This document shows, one piece after another, positions 8,500 to 19,196 of a DNA stretch of 26,127 nucleotides. The notes under the pieces are model-generated. The model made no database searches. It had not been told where the DNA came from and saw only the letters and a program-made list of their open reading frames with translations. Source of the DNA: an uncultured bacterium. Lineage in GTDB: Bacteria; Patescibacteriota; Gracilibacteria; Absconditabacterales; Absconditicoccaceae. Location of the stretch: positions 1 through 26,127 of the forward strand of contig CALCYP010000044.1 of assembly GCA_937906635.1 (NCBI GenBank), given 5' to 3'. Each line of letters opens with the position of its first letter. The first letter of the stretch is position 1. The position numbers and the translations under genes were made by a program.

Positions 8500-8501
8500 T
8501 A

Positions 8502-8633
8502 TTATTTTATCAGAAATAAAGCTCGGACTACTCCTGTCCATACGAGTATCAGCAGGAGCATCCGAAATATAGTTTTAATTAAGTTTGTCATAAACTCTTT
8601 ATAGAATTTACTTTTACCTTTCCATAGTCTCAT
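8502..8633 (-). CDS. Small single-span membrane protein, possible lysis protein
   Basis: 43 residues if the ATG at 8633 is used, TAA stop. A basic N-terminus (MRLWKGKSKFYKEF) precedes one strong hydrophobic segment (IFRMLLLILVWTGVVRALFL). The reading frame overlaps the end of the upstream HNH-like gene by 20 bases, and it ends three bases before the next start. The frame stays open further upstream to 8690, but that would overlap the neighbour by 77 bases, so the shorter start is preferred. Size, topology and neighbours (two holin-like genes) suggest a lysis or spanin-like role, which is inference. Confidence 0.5.
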   Translation of the reverse strand: MRLWKGKSKFYKEFMTNLIKTIFRMLLLILVWTGVVRALFLIK

Positions 8634-8967
8634 TCTGTTTCTTGTCGCTAAAATACTCCTTTTCCATTTCAAGCAGACTTCACAATTCACTTACGATATG
8701 TGTTTCTATCTTGTAGTAATTGTAAATATACTTGTCCAATACTTTCAGCAATTCTCTTACAAATTCATCGTTTAGTATCTTTCTATTGAAACCTAATACA
8801 TGGAGTAGTTGCTGTTGAGGAGTTTCAGAGCCAAAAATTCTGTGATGGTTCACATGAGTATTATCTTTTATTCTTTCTATATTCAGTTTGTTGCTTGTAA
8901 ATTTTGTTCAGTCATCATTATATCTTGGTATCATATGATGGTCTGAATATTTTATTTTGTGGCTCAT
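8614..8967 (-). CDS. HNH-like protein
   Basis: 117 residues, ATG at 8967, TAA stop. The N-terminal 50 residues carry a His-rich pattern (SDHHMIPRYNDDGTKF, then NTHVNHHRIFG) resembling the HHxxPR...G...N...H...H core of small HNH-type nuclease proteins common in phages and Patescibacteria. The rest is helical (LHVLGFNRKILNDEF and onward) without a known domain. HNH proteins can assist packaging or act as mobile endonucleases. It lies between holin-like genes, not beside the large terminase, so a packaging role is not clearly supported. The call is by motif only. Confidence 0.5.
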
Positions 8968-8991
8968 TCTTTTTTGATAAACTAAAAAGGA

Positions 8992-9252
8992 CTATTTGTC
9001 CTCTTTTTTGTCTAATTTGTCGAATATTCCTCGTTTTTTAGCGAGGTTGTAAAATACTTGACTACTTGCATATACTCCTCCTACGAATTCTACTACTTGC
9101 TGTCGTTGTACTGCATAGTATGTCGTAGCGATATAATATCCAGCACCGAGAATTATAGATAGTCATAGTGCGATATAAGTTTGACTGACATTCCATTTCT
9201 CACTCAGTCTTGTGAGTAGCTGTGTTAGTAATCAAATTAACAATATTGCCAT
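8992..9252 (-). CDS. Holin-like membrane protein
   Basis: 86 residues, ATG at 9252, TAG stop. Two hydrophobic segments, about residues 2-14 (AILLIGLLTQLL) and 24-43 (TYIALGLSIILGAGYYIATT), with a charged C-terminal tail (LAKKRGIFDKLDKKEDK). It starts four bases after the XhlA-like gene, the arrangement of XhlA/holin pairs. Holins form the membrane lesions that time lysis. The segment spacing and charged tail fit, but no specific holin family can be named. UGA is Gly in both membrane segments. Confidence 0.6.
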
Positions 9253-9255
9253 CTT

Positions 9256-9468
9256 TTATTTTATAAATCATAAAATCGTTGCTATCACTCCCAGCACGGT
9301 AGCGATAAATCATATTGCACCTACCACAGACTTAAATTCTCTACGAGTAGGATACCTATCGTCTAATTTGTTAAACATTCATTTTATCTCTTTCAGATCT
9401 TCTTTCATTTCCGATATATCTTTTTTCATGTTTTTGATTTCCATTTCTAAAACATCGATACTTGGCAT
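9256..9468 (-). CDS. XhlA-like coiled-coil membrane protein
   Basis: 70 residues, ATG at 9468, TAA stop. The N-terminal 32 residues are an amphipathic charged coiled coil (EMEIKNMKKDISEMKEDL), followed by RRE and one C-terminal transmembrane segment (VVGAIGFIATVLGVIATIL). This is the layout of the XhlA/haemolysin-type holin accessory family, which associates with the cytoplasmic membrane together with a holin. It is the first gene of a transcription unit, 33 bases from a copy of the conserved promoter block. The next gene (holin-like) starts four bases later. Confidence 0.7.
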
Positions 9469-9500
9469 ATAAAAAGATTATTATGTAAAAATTCACTACA

Positions 9501-9530
9501 TATATTATAATCAAAATTCATTATTTGCAA
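9501..9530 (-). promoter_or_regulatory. Conserved late promoter, copy 2 (lysis-type unit)
   Basis: The same 30 bases as copies 1 and 3, starting TTGCAA and ending TATAATATA on the minus strand. It fills the gap between the stop of the large terminase gene (9535) and the XhlA-like start (9468), 33 bases from that ATG. Confidence 0.75.
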
Positions 9531-9534
9531 GGAT

Positions 9535-11031
9535 TTATATTATGTCTGTATCTCCAAATCAGATATACATAGGATTTCCAAATTGGTCGTATTTTATCTC
9601 TATATCATAGTTATTCCTTATCGTGTTTGGTGTTACTTCATATAGATTATAGCACATCTGCAGAGCATCGGCAATATCGTCGTGCTTTCACCTCGGAAAT
9701 CTTTTCAGCTCCATCTCCAGCTCTTCCATGCCGATTTTGTGATATATATGTCCATTTCTGTATAGTGGTATCAGTTTTCTTATTTTTGCTTCTTTGTCTT
9801 GTGTTTGTCTTATATCTTCTATCAGTACACTTTGTCCTCTCCTCTCCATCTCTGCTTTCAGATTAAATCAGATTATCTGTTGTGCTTGGAAAGCTTCTAT
9901 CCCTATCTTTTCTGGATTTCGTTTATTGTAGTGATATATTATCTTATCTATCAGTTCAGCTGGATTATATTTTCATGCTGTATATTCCAGTATATAAGCA
10001 TCCATTCAGTCAAATCATAGTGTCATTATACAGCTATTGTCTGCTGTTTCTTTTTTGCTAAATGCTGGGTCTACAGCTGTAAATATTCTGATTTTCTTTG
10101 GCAGTGTGTCATTTGTATAGTATCTAAATCGTTCTTCATGAAATTCTTGAGTATCTTTGTTTACTGGCTGTTGCTGATATTGAGTAGCGAATGTTTGTGG
10201 AGCCTCCATTTTCATCTTGTTTAGTATCTCCAGTGGAAACCTTTTCTCGAAAAAACTCTCTCCTACTTTCCTGTATTGGTCGTCGTGGTCTGCTATTGCC
10301 GGTATTACAAGTTGCTCCCATTCTTCTCATAGACCTTGATTTTGTAAATCCAAAAGATGTCAGCACAAATCATCATCATGTAATCTCTGCATGATTATGA
10401 TTATTGCTCACTCCTTTTTGTCATTCAGCCTTGATTTTATTGTATCTTGGAAATTATTATTTACTCATGTCCTTATTACATCCGATAGTGCATCTGCTGG
10501 TTTCAGTGGGTCATCGATTAGTATTATATCTGCTCAAATTCCTGTTACTGTTCATGTTGCTCATGTAGCATACATTTGTCATCATTCTATTGTTTCTCGG
10601 TGTTGTCTGTTATCTTGGTCACTTTTTATTGCTACTCTACGAGGGAAACATTCCAGATAGGTGTCAGATTTATACATATCTCTTGCACTGCTATTGTTCT
10701 TTTCTGCCAATTCTGCCGAATACGACAGAAGCATAAACTTTGTGTTCGGTTTATGCCCCAATACCCACACTGGGAAAGCTTTACTCACAGTCTCTGTTTT
10801 CAAGCTTCTTGGTGGTACATTTATTATTAGTCTTTTAGTTTTTCACTCGTATACATCTTGGAGTTTTTGACAGATTAGTTCCATATGCCGATTTATGTCC
10901 AGTGTTGTTTTCTTTTCTCTTTCTCGATAGTATTTCATAAATTCCAATAGACTTTCTCTTTGTTTTTCTGTCTTGCTCTCCATTTGTCTGATTGCCAGTT
11001 CTTTTAGTGCTTCTTGCTGTAGAGTTCACAT
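9535..11031 (-). CDS. terL: Terminase large subunit
   Basis: 498 residues, ATG at 11031, TAA stop. It is the packaging motor ATPase and nuclease. The ATPase domain has a Walker A-like VPPRSLKTE (residues 72-80), a YATGATGTVTGIGADIILID stretch with Walker B Asp173-Asp174, and a coupling-type RLHDDDLCGHLL segment (about 216-227). The RNase H-like nuclease domain has Asp321 in VDPAFS, Asp331 in ADNS, and a late HDDIADALQM. Length is typical. The run of UGA-encoded glycines in GGQMYATGATGTVTGIGAD matches a near-invariant glycine-rich motif of the family, which excludes Trp. The start codon is followed directly by UGA (Met-Gly). It is the last gene of the long fibre unit, far from the small terminase gene. 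Confidence 0.97.
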
Positions 11032-11056
11032 AGGATTATTCTACGATATAAAATTT

Positions 11057-12910
11057 TTATTTTGTTAATTTGTCATATCATGCTTTACCGACGGCTCAAA
11101 GTCCTCATCGTTTTGCTATATCTTTTCGATTTCTTCATAATCGGTTTTTATTTCCTTTTCATATAGTCTTTAGCAAGTTGTTTGATATATTATTTTCTGC
11201 ATTTATGAGTGTTGATAATTTTTTCATTCATTCTCTTACTGTTTGACTTCCAGCATCTTCTCAAGCCTTTTGCATAGCATTATTGAGTATTTTCCTTCAT
11301 TCTTGCCAAGCATCATACATCGCTTCAGTAGTTCATCATTTACCATATCAAGCCTTTTGTCATGCTGTAAATAATCAATCATAATCTTTTCTTATCTTCC
11401 ATAAGTCGTCAGCATTATCTACGGTGTCCAATCTGTTGATTAGATTATTTATATTTTTCTTTACAGATTGTCTTGTTTCTGGACTGTTTTTTAGGTCTTC
11501 CAAAGCATCTTTTACTCATTGTTTAGACCAATCTTTTACTTTTATGTTTTTCATGTCATCAGACATCTCTGTTGCTGTTTTTGATATTTCTTGCTTTACA
11601 TTGTTATACAATGTCTGTGGTTTTTTTCAGTTTCATAACTTTTGATTTTTAATCATCTTTATAGCGTCTTTTTCTTGCTGTGATAGTTGCTGCTCTTGTG
11701 TTTTTCATAGCAATCATCTCTTTGTTGTTGTTCTTCATTCAGCTATTGCTCTTTCTTTTCATGCTTTACTCGTATCTTGTACCAATCAAGCCAATTGTTT
11801 ATTTTCGTTTAGAGCCTTTGCTGTTGCTCTATAACCTCATATTCAGCCCAATACTCATCCAGCCACTGCTCACATTGTTCTTTCTTGCTTTGTCGCCGCT
11901 CTATCTTCCAATCATCTTGCAAATAAATCTGCACTTAATGCTCATTCTCAAGCTCACAATACAGTTCAAGCCACTCATCACAAAGCCTTACTTCATAGCG
12001 ATGTTCATATTGCTTTTGCTCATCCACTTGCTATTCATCACATTGCATAAGTTTCAGCTGCTAAAGCTCAATATTGTCCAGCTTTTCTTCATACCGTTCA
12101 TACTCTACTACTTGCTTCTTCATCTGTTAAAATACTTCAGTATGTAGATGGTATTCATTGCTCTTTTCTTATTGCTTCTGATTGTTGAAATGCTTTTATT
12201 TGTTCATCAGACAGTCATGTGAGATTTTGAATTCATTTTCATGCTTTTTGTACAAAATTTTGAAATCACTCGCTGTTTTCATACCGATTATTCAATCATT
12301 TTTCTATTTTTCATCGCACTCGGTCAATTGGTCTTCATGTTTGCCTTTGTCAGACATCGCTTACTCATTGTCAAACTGCTTTTGTTGCAACTCGAGCCTT
12401 CTTTCATGTACTCCAATCTTTTTCTATAGCCTTTTGTACTGCTTTCTTTGCTTCTTTTTCACTATATCATTCACTTACCAGTGTATCATATGCTTTTTGC
12501 TGTTTATTTGTTCGAGTGTCCACAGTTTGTTCTGTCTTTGGTCTTGTAGTTGTTACTGTTCTTTTTTGTGTAGTTACTGTATCGATTGCCTTTCTTGCTT
12601 CGGCTGGAGTATATCATTCATTTACCATTGTTTTATATGCACTTATCTCTTTGTCTGTTGACCTATTGTAAAATGATTTTTCAGCCTTAATTTCTGCTCA
12701 TTGTTTAGCACTTGTTGTGCTTCATTTTATCACTCATTGAGATTTTATATTATTAAATGTATTTATGGCTTGTTGCTTTTGCTCTTGTGTCAAATTCGTT
12801 GTGTTTTTTGTCGTTGTGGTAGTAGTTTTTGCTTTTTCTTGTTGTTCTTGCTCTTTCTTTTTTTTAGCCGCAGCTTCGGCCAATCTTTTCATTTCAGAGA
12901 GTAATGTCAT
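11057..12910 (-). CDS. Large virion protein with glycine-zipper membrane region, possible ejection protein
   Basis: 617 residues, ATG at 12910, TAA stop. It has a charged N-terminal coiled coil (residues 1-30), a Thr-rich linker, two copies of a short helical repeat (about 92-109, NEGYTPAEARKAI; and 141-158, SEGYSEKEAKKAV), a central Gly/Ala-rich hydrophobic region (about 275-350, including GAVAGGVLGGIGGY) that resembles membrane-inserting glycine zippers, and a long charged helical C-terminus. This build is seen in podovirus internal or DNA-ejection proteins, which cross the cell envelope; the function is inferred. Nearly all glycines are encoded by UGA, making it one of the most strongly recoded genes here and the most broken under the standard code. 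Confidence 0.7.
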
Positions 12911-12934
12911 TTGATTTATTTTTTAATAAATAAA

Positions 12935-14881
12935 TTATCATAATAATTCTGCCGCTCTATCTGTTGCATTTGTTGTTGTGTTGGTTGTATTTGTTGTATT
13001 GTTTGTATTATTTGTCGTATTTGTGCTATTGTATGTCTTAGCACCAGCCAAAGAAATTCACATATTATTTGCTATTTCTTGTATAGTAGATTTCCAATCA
13101 GCGTCTGTTTGTGATAGATTCAATCTTGATGCTGATTGTGAGATTATGTCCCATTCTGCATTACTCATTGAACCAAAAGTAGCACCATTCTTTTTAGCAT
13201 CCAAAAATTTATTCAGTGTCAAATTCTTTGTGATATAGTTGAGGTTTGATTTTGTTGTACCTACCACTCATTTTCACAGTAATAAATCCAGAGCGGCTAT
13301 TGTACTACTATCTCCAGCTAATAGGATTTTGCTTCTTTGAGCTTTTGATAGATTGTACAATTGATTTAGTGCTTCCCATGTATTGTTTTTTATTGTTTCT
13401 GCTTCTCATGTCCATTCTTCACCACTTCAGTTTCATCCATTACTACTTCCACCTCCACCACCATTGGAGTAGCTACTTCATCAGTTTAGTGGGAAAAATT
13501 CTCCTGTCTTCTCATTGAAATATCATGCTTTTTGGTATTTCGTAGCACTTACAAACTTATAATTTCCATCAGCACTATTTGCCGCTCATCACAATACTAA
13601 TAATTGGTCTGTATCACTCAAGGTGCTCAGATATGCGTCTTGCTGTTCTGGTGTCATTCAGTTAAATGCTGTTATTATTCTCTCGTATCCATCTCATGTT
13701 ATATCTATTCAGCTATTTGAAGCGGCACTTAGCATATTCATTATACTTGTTACTGCATCGTTTCCAGCTTGTGCATTTGCTTCAGCCATTTGTGATAGAG
13801 CTTGCAATTGCCATTGTGTTGTTGCTTGTGATAGTGTGTCCATTTGTGTTTTTAGATATGTCAATTCATCTCCATCTGCTCATTCCAGCTCTGCTCTCTT
13901 TAGTTCTATTTCTGCCAATTTCTGTTGGTTTAGAGCTTGTATTGCTTTGTTTGTAGTATCTTGTATTTCTGCTTGTTTATTAGCAGCTGCACTACTTCTT
14001 CCAAATCCACTAAATGAATATACATTTTGAGCAGCGGTTTTGCTTGCCTCTCATTGTTTAGTTTGGTCACTTATCAGACTATTGTATTGTGTAGTTAGAT
14101 TGTCTGTATATGCTTGTAGAGCTTGTGCATCTCTTTGTTTTTCTCTTTCTTGTGCCTCTGCCAGTTGTTGTTGTAGTTGCTTCATATACTCTTCATATGG
14201 ATTTTGATATTGCTGTTGCTGTATTGCTCTTTGTGCTTTTAGCATATTATAGTATTCCTCTTGTGTTAGTTGCTGTCATGTCAGGGCTGTCCTTGCTTGT
14301 AGCCTATCCAAAAAATCTTGTGGATCATTAGCGTCATATATCAGACTATCTTGATTAGTATTTACATCTACTACTGGATTTTGTGCTGTTGCTACTGTAG
14401 CCGCTTTTCTCAGTATGCTATTTATAGTATTCTGCTGGTCTGTAGCACTTGCATTTGCGAAGCTCTGATTACTCATCAGATAGTTTCTTACAGCTGTCTC
14501 ATTTGTAGCATTTGCCCCCAGTCATTGTATTATCATATTATTTCTCGTATCTATATCAAAATTTGGAGTATTATATGCATCAGCTCCAAATTTCGCATAA
14601 TCTCATAGATTTATCGTAGGAGTAGTGTTTGTATTTTGGTTGTTTATATTGCTATAGGTACTCTTTGCATAGTTATTAGCATCGCTTATATTGTTAAATG
14701 TCTGGCTTTGATTACTGTTTTTATTACTTACAGTTATTCATCCATTACCACTACTGCTATATGTAGTACCACTTGCAATGTTACCGTTACCATTTACGAC
14801 TGTTACACTTTTGCTTCAGTCCGAGTTGGTTGTCACTCTTACAGACTCTCATTTGCTGTTTGTATAGGTTTTTGTTGCCAT
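12935..14881 (-). CDS. Large virion structural protein of unknown function
   Basis: 648 residues, ATG at 14881, TAA stop. Ser/Asn/Thr/Gly-rich N-terminus (about 1-110), a Gln-rich coiled coil (about 213-275, with MKQLQQQLAEAQEREKQR), a helical middle, a Gly/Ser-rich linker (about 460-490), a folded-looking segment, and an Asn/Thr-only low-complexity tail near the C-terminus (about 620-640). It lies between the long tail fibre and the glycine-zipper protein, in the position of internal core or ejection proteins of podoviruses. Its start has the one clear GA-rich sequence (GAGGG) just ahead of an ATG in the window, though very close. No family is recognised. Confidence 0.7.
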
Positions 14882-14905
14882 TCCCTCATTGATAATATTA
14901 TAAAA

Positions 14906-17602
14906 TTATTCTTCTCGCCCGATATATAGTGTTCAGTTTACTGGTGTCAGTCCACTATATTGGCTTTCCTCTACGAAATTTACCACTGCGAAGCCACTAT
15001 CGTTTGTTAGGTCACTTACTTTTGTTGGTACAGTCACTGTCACAGCTCCAGTATTTCCATTTACACTTGTCACAGAGTTCCGAGTCTCGATTGCTGTCTT
15101 TAGATTAGCAGGAGTTATAAGCCTTGCTGTTGTTCAAGTTCCTGCTGTTATCTCTGTGGCAGTCATAGCACTATATGTGGTATTGCTATCTGATATCAGA
15201 TGTAATGCTCATCCACCTTGATACTTTGTTGTATATTGGAAATATCTTATATTAGTTTTTGTGAAATAAGAATTTCAAGCCAAGATAGTATTCGCACTCA
15301 TGACAGGTATATAGCTTCCTGTTCCTATTCTTACTCTTACATTTCTATAAGCACTTGTTACGACCATAGTTGTATCTACTATGAAAGTATACAATGCTCA
15401 TTCTACCCACTCTACATCAGAATTGTTTATAGTGATATCTGTATATCCATATGAAGTATTATATGGACTTACTCCTTTAGTAGCGTCTGTTGCCACTGTT
15501 ACATCACTTTCTTTGATTACAAACAGAGCTTGATTTTTTACTACATTACTTGTTAAGCCTATCAGATTTCATGCTGTTAAAGTATCTTGTTTTCCATTCC
15601 ATGTTGATTTCAAGTTTGTGCTATCAGTTAGGTCTTTTATGTCGAAATCACTTGCTGTTTGGTCTCATGTATTTGTTCCACTTGTATTGTTTAGCACTGT
15701 CTGTTGTGCTGTGGATATATAGTGGTTGTTTGTTCCATCTATCATATTATCCATACTAAAAGCATTTCATTCTACATTATTTGGGTCATATGTTGATTTT
15801 AGCATATCTCCATTACCACTGCTACTCAGAGCATCGCTTACTGCTTTAGCAGTTGGATAGTGGTCATTGTCTGCTCATGTCAGAGTTGTCACCATATTAG
15901 CTGTTGTTTGGTATCAGCTCAAATCTGGGGTGTTTGTCTGTAGTTCGAGCATTCATCATACGGCCAGAAATACAAACATATCTGTCGCACTTGCTGTCAA
16001 ATCCAATGATACAGATGATGGATTAGTTATGCCAGTTCATAGTGTCATTGTATATGGTGTTGCTCAGTTAGTTACTCTCAATATATAATTCTGTCCATCT
16101 TTGATTGATGTAGGAGCATTTACTGTGAAATTCGCAGATGGTGTTATCTTGCTACTCAAATCTAATGTAATACTACTTCAAGTTAGTGTAGTGAAATTAA
16201 AATCATTATAAGCCATATCTCCAGTAGCAGATATAGTATTTCCACTTATTTGTACATTGCTTCCAGCTGTTAAAGTATCTTGTTTAGAGCTATCATGATA
16301 AGAGCTTGTGATAAATCCACTATCATTACTCAAATCTGATGTCTTTGTTGGTATAGTTGGCTTGTTAGATAGGTCTGTATAGTTTCCACTTGTAGCCACT
16401 GCAGATAGACTGCTACTATCAGCCTTGTTTGCTATCGCTGTCTGATATGCAGAGCTTATAGATATTTCATCATTTTGGTCTATGGTTATTCAAGTTCATT
16501 CCGTATAGTGTCTTGCCATTATATCCAGGTCTCCTACACCAGCTATATTTTCACCATTCAGTGTCTTTATTTGCACATTTACAGTCTTTGCCGATATTGG
16601 CAAATCTGCCCCATTCACTTGTACTTTTTCTATCACATTTACATCAGCACTATCTTCTATTCCCGCCAATTTTTGCTTTTCTGCTGTCGTGTAGTCATTT
16701 TCTGTCTGACTGTCTGCAGATAGCACACCATTTACTATTGTCAGTCTATTTCATACTTTTATCCCTCATAGTGTATTTGCTGTTGCTGGTACTATCGATA
16801 TTGTATTATTTGTTATGTCCATTCATTCTCCAGCCACATATACTGCTAAATCAGATAGAGCTATGTATATGTCTTGTGTCCCACTATCTGTATTGAAATC
16901 AAACTCTAAATATTTTCATGGAGCATATCATGCTGGGTCTGTCACTATTTGCACATTCTGTATCATTCAGTCTTTTATGAAATCTGTACAGTCTATCTCA
17001 GATATTACTGTGCTATTTGCTCCATATAGTGTTATCTTTTGTGTCCCACTATCGTAATTAGCCGATATTGTCGCACTCAGTTCGTTGCTTTGGTTCAATT
17101 CGAGCACATTATCTCATACTGCTATCGATATTGGAGTAGGTTTATTATCCAGATCGTTATAATCATTACTCGTCGCTACTGCTCCAAATGCTGGTAAATT
17201 ATCTAAATCATTATAGCTATTGCTTTTTCATACAGCAGAAATTGAGCTGTCATCAGCTTTGCTATTTACTGCCTCTTGTATATCTTTTCGGAAAGCATAG
17301 TTGTTGCTAAATCTTACTATTGCTCATGTTGGATGTGGCTTTACATCGTATAGTACTCACACTCCAGCACTTACTCATACATCACTTACATTGAAAGTAT
17401 TGTTGTCGCTATCCCGAGAGTCTACTTTTGCTACTTGCATATTGCTTTCTCCAGGATTTACTACTATATAAGAATACTCGCCAGCTGGCAGTGTTCATTC
17501 TGGTACTTTTTCCACATGCACCACTCCATTTATTCCACTCCATAGGTTAGCGAGCCTCGTCTCAAAATAGTCTGCAGATGGTATTCCGTTTAGGTTACTC
17601 AT
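14906..17602 (-). CDS. Long tail fibre protein
   Basis: 898 residues, ATG at 17602, TAA stop. The first about 115 residues (beginning MSNLNGIP, with EGTLPAGEYSYIVV and NNYAFRKDI) are paralogous to the product of the gene at 20961-21581 and probably attach the fibre to the particle. The body has the repeated pattern typical of phage fibres: SNSYNDLDNLPAF, SNDYNDLDNKPTP, SGNYTDLSNKPTIP and KTSDLSNDSGF, separated by beta-rich stretches. The C-terminal part has further Asn/Thr/Ser-rich beta segments. The role is host-surface binding or spike formation, inferred from the family. It begins a transcription unit, 27 bases from a conserved promoter copy. Paralog alignment here gives direct evidence for UGA as Gly. 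Confidence 0.85.
17281..17305 (-). repeat. 25-nt direct repeat, copy in the long fibre gene
   Basis: Identical to 21260-21284. Both copies encode NNYAFRKDI in two paralogous fibre genes, with more diverged similarity around them, which points to a fairly recent duplication or recombination of the anchor domain. A shorter identical stretch (13 bases) is at 17481-17493 and 21460-21472. Confidence 0.85.
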
Positions 17603-17628
17603 TCTTTGTCTGTTTTATATAAATTGAT

Positions 17629-17658
17629 TATATTATAATCAAAATTCATTATTTGCAA
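17629..17658 (-). promoter_or_regulatory. Conserved late promoter, copy 3 (fibre-terminase unit)
   Basis: The same 30 bases as copies 1 and 2. It fits exactly between the reverse transcriptase stop codon (17665) and the long fibre ATG (17602), 27 bases from that ATG. It marks the end of the DGR and would allow the fibre-to-terminase genes to be expressed apart from the upstream unit. Confidence 0.75.
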
Positions 17659-17664
17659 CAAAAT

Positions 17665-18759
17665 TTATCCCCCATAGCATCCTTTCAGTTTCACTATTTT
17701 TCTCTCAAATCTTCCTACTTTTTCCTCGTTTATGTATCTTTTATAGTATTCTATCACCCGTGGAATTGCTGGCTGTATGTATTTCTCGTATAGTCTCCAG
17801 CTATTACAGTGGCACAGTCGACCAGTATAGCTATTTATCATACACCAGTCTTTTTGTCTCCATTTGTATTTTCTGATATTCAGTATTTTCTTTTTCATTC
17901 TTTTACAGGTTCTCTTTCTCAGTAGTCTGTATTTATAGAAATATCTATATCCTACGAAATCTATTCATCTCACATTTGTTGGAAATATTTGATAATTACT
18001 TTTGATTTTTAGGTTGAGATTTCAGCCCAGATATGCTCTCATTCTCTTGTATACATATCTCAGTCTTTTTTTGCTTGTACTCATTATCACTATATCGTCC
18101 ATGTATCTTATCATATATTTGCACCTTACCTTTTCTTTCATCCAGTGGTCAAAATATGCCAGATAGAAATTTGCAAGGAATTGTGATAGATAGCTTCATA
18201 TTGGCACTCCTACTTTTCATGGGAAACTATCTATTATCATGTCCAGTAGAGCCAATAAATCTTTGTCTTTGAATTTTTTTCTCAATAATCTTTTCAGTAT
18301 CCTATGGTTTATCGATGGATAAAATTTTTGTATATCTATTTTCAGACAGTATTGAGTTCATTCTCTGTCTTTCATATATTTATCCATCAGTTTCATTACT
18401 TGCTTTCATCACCTACCTTTTACACTCGCACACACGAAATTACAAAATAAATTTCCAAATATCGGCTCTAATTGTAGCATTATCGCTCGTTGGATGATAC
18501 GATGTGGATAGTATTTCAGTTTCCATAGTTCTCTGCTTTTAGTTTTGTCTCGTATTGTAGATACTGTATAGTCACTTGCTGTTATGAAATATTTTTTGTC
18601 TTTTAGTAGCTTCTGTATTTTGGTCAGATAGTATTCTTCATCGCTATTTACCATTTGTACTTGTTTGTATAGTTGTTTATCTTTTCTCGCCATCCTATGA
18701 GCCAGTTTTAGATTGTCCATCTGTCGAATTTTTTCGTAGATGTTTCAGTATCTTTTCAT
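17665..18759 (-). CDS. DGR-type reverse transcriptase
   Basis: 364 residues, ATG at 18759, TAA stop; the usual length for diversity-generating retroelement RTs. It would copy the template RNA with adenine-specific errors and so mutagenise the variable repeat. Visible: the N-terminus MKRYGNIYEKI, the catalytic Asp142 in LKIDIQKFYPSI, the DGR-type motif GVPIGSYLSQFLANFYL (184-200; group II and retroviral RTs differ at SQ), the catalytic YMDD at 219-222, and RGIDFVGYR typical of DGR RTs. Eight UGA codons read as Gly, including the invariant glycine of PIGSYLSQ and RGIDF. The template repeat lies just upstream and the conserved promoter copy 3 just downstream. No accessory Avd gene is recognised. 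Confidence 0.96.
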
Positions 18760-18964
18760 TGTTTTTTTATTTTCTATAATGTTCCTTTAGCTTGAGCTTT
18801 CGATTTCTCTACCAGCACAAGTCCCCCAGATTTTTATGTTTTGCCAAGTGGCAAGGTTATATAGCTATATATTTCACATTTTCCGCTATTCAGACATTTT
18901 GAGTCCTCATAGCACATTATAGTATCTAAAAAAGTTTTTTTTGGGGAAGACCAAGAATATTTTA
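18760..18964 (-). other. Non-coding stretch between template repeat and reverse transcriptase
   Basis: No gene seen. On the minus strand it follows the template repeat and precedes the RT start, so it would be the 3' spacer of the template RNA. It contains a 5-bp tetraloop hairpin (18841-18845 with 18850-18854), a 12-base palindrome (18859-18870), and opposed runs of C and G (about 18823 and 18947). In characterised DGRs the spacer after the template helps prime cDNA synthesis; that role is inferred here. Confidence 0.6.
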
Positions 18965-19100
18965 GTGAGCACCGATATTCGTATTCGTATTAGAAGTAGA
19001 TTGATTCACATTGAGATGGAAAGCACCTGCATTCGCACTATTATTCCGATTACCACCAGCATTCGCTAAACGAGAAGTATTCACATTACCATTATCACAC
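18965..19100 (-). repeat. DGR template repeat (TR)
   Basis: 136 bases, aligned without gaps to 19463-19598 (offset 498). Of 25 mismatches, 24 are at T on the plus strand, that is, adenine in the template sense; the one exception (18975, T in the coding sense) lies near the 3' end, where TR and VR of known DGRs also differ in the initiation sequence. Read in the VR frame it encodes a protein-like sequence with 13 AAT codons (NGNVNTSRLANAGGNRNNSA), the usual AAY-rich design that lets adenine mutation change many residues without making stop codons. Confidence 0.97.
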
Positions 19101-19196
19101 TTTTTATCCCCGTATAGCTCCTACTGTGTTCTACACCGTATAGCCGACGAAAGACGAAAACTTCAGTGTCTTCGACCATATAACCTATGTTTTATT
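19101..19196 (-). other. Non-coding stretch upstream of the template repeat
   Basis: No gene seen. It lies between the stop of the 55-residue gene and the template repeat and is probably the 5' part of the template RNA. It has short repeated and complementary pieces (two CTATACGG on the minus strand, about 12 bases apart from flanking GTG and CAC pieces) but no clear terminator or promoter. Confidence 0.5.

Noticed and set aside
8502..8690. 62-codon version of the small membrane protein starting at 8690
   Set aside because: It would overlap the HNH-like gene by 77 bases; the internal ATG at 8633 gives a normal short overlap and keeps the membrane segment.
8985..9007. Terminator overlapping the end of the holin-like gene
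   Set aside because: The stem is only five pairs and the T run is short; evidence is too weak to list as a feature.
12969..13035. Short tandem repeat or CRISPR-like array (Asn/Thr codon repeats)
   Set aside because: It is low-complexity coding sequence for an Asn/Thr tail in a structural protein; the units are 3-9 bases, with no spacers.
17665..18759. UGA as tryptophan (code 4, Mycoplasma-like)
   Set aside because: The UGA positions in PIGSYLSQ, RGIDF, ATGATGTVTGIGAD and LGHKY are glycine in these families, aligned GGN codons in paralogs agree, and TGG is used separately for Trp in the same genes.
17665..18759. Retron or group II intron reverse transcriptase
   Set aside because: No maturase domain, intron ends or msr/msd structure; the SQ-containing motif 4 and the adjacent TR/VR pair fit a DGR.
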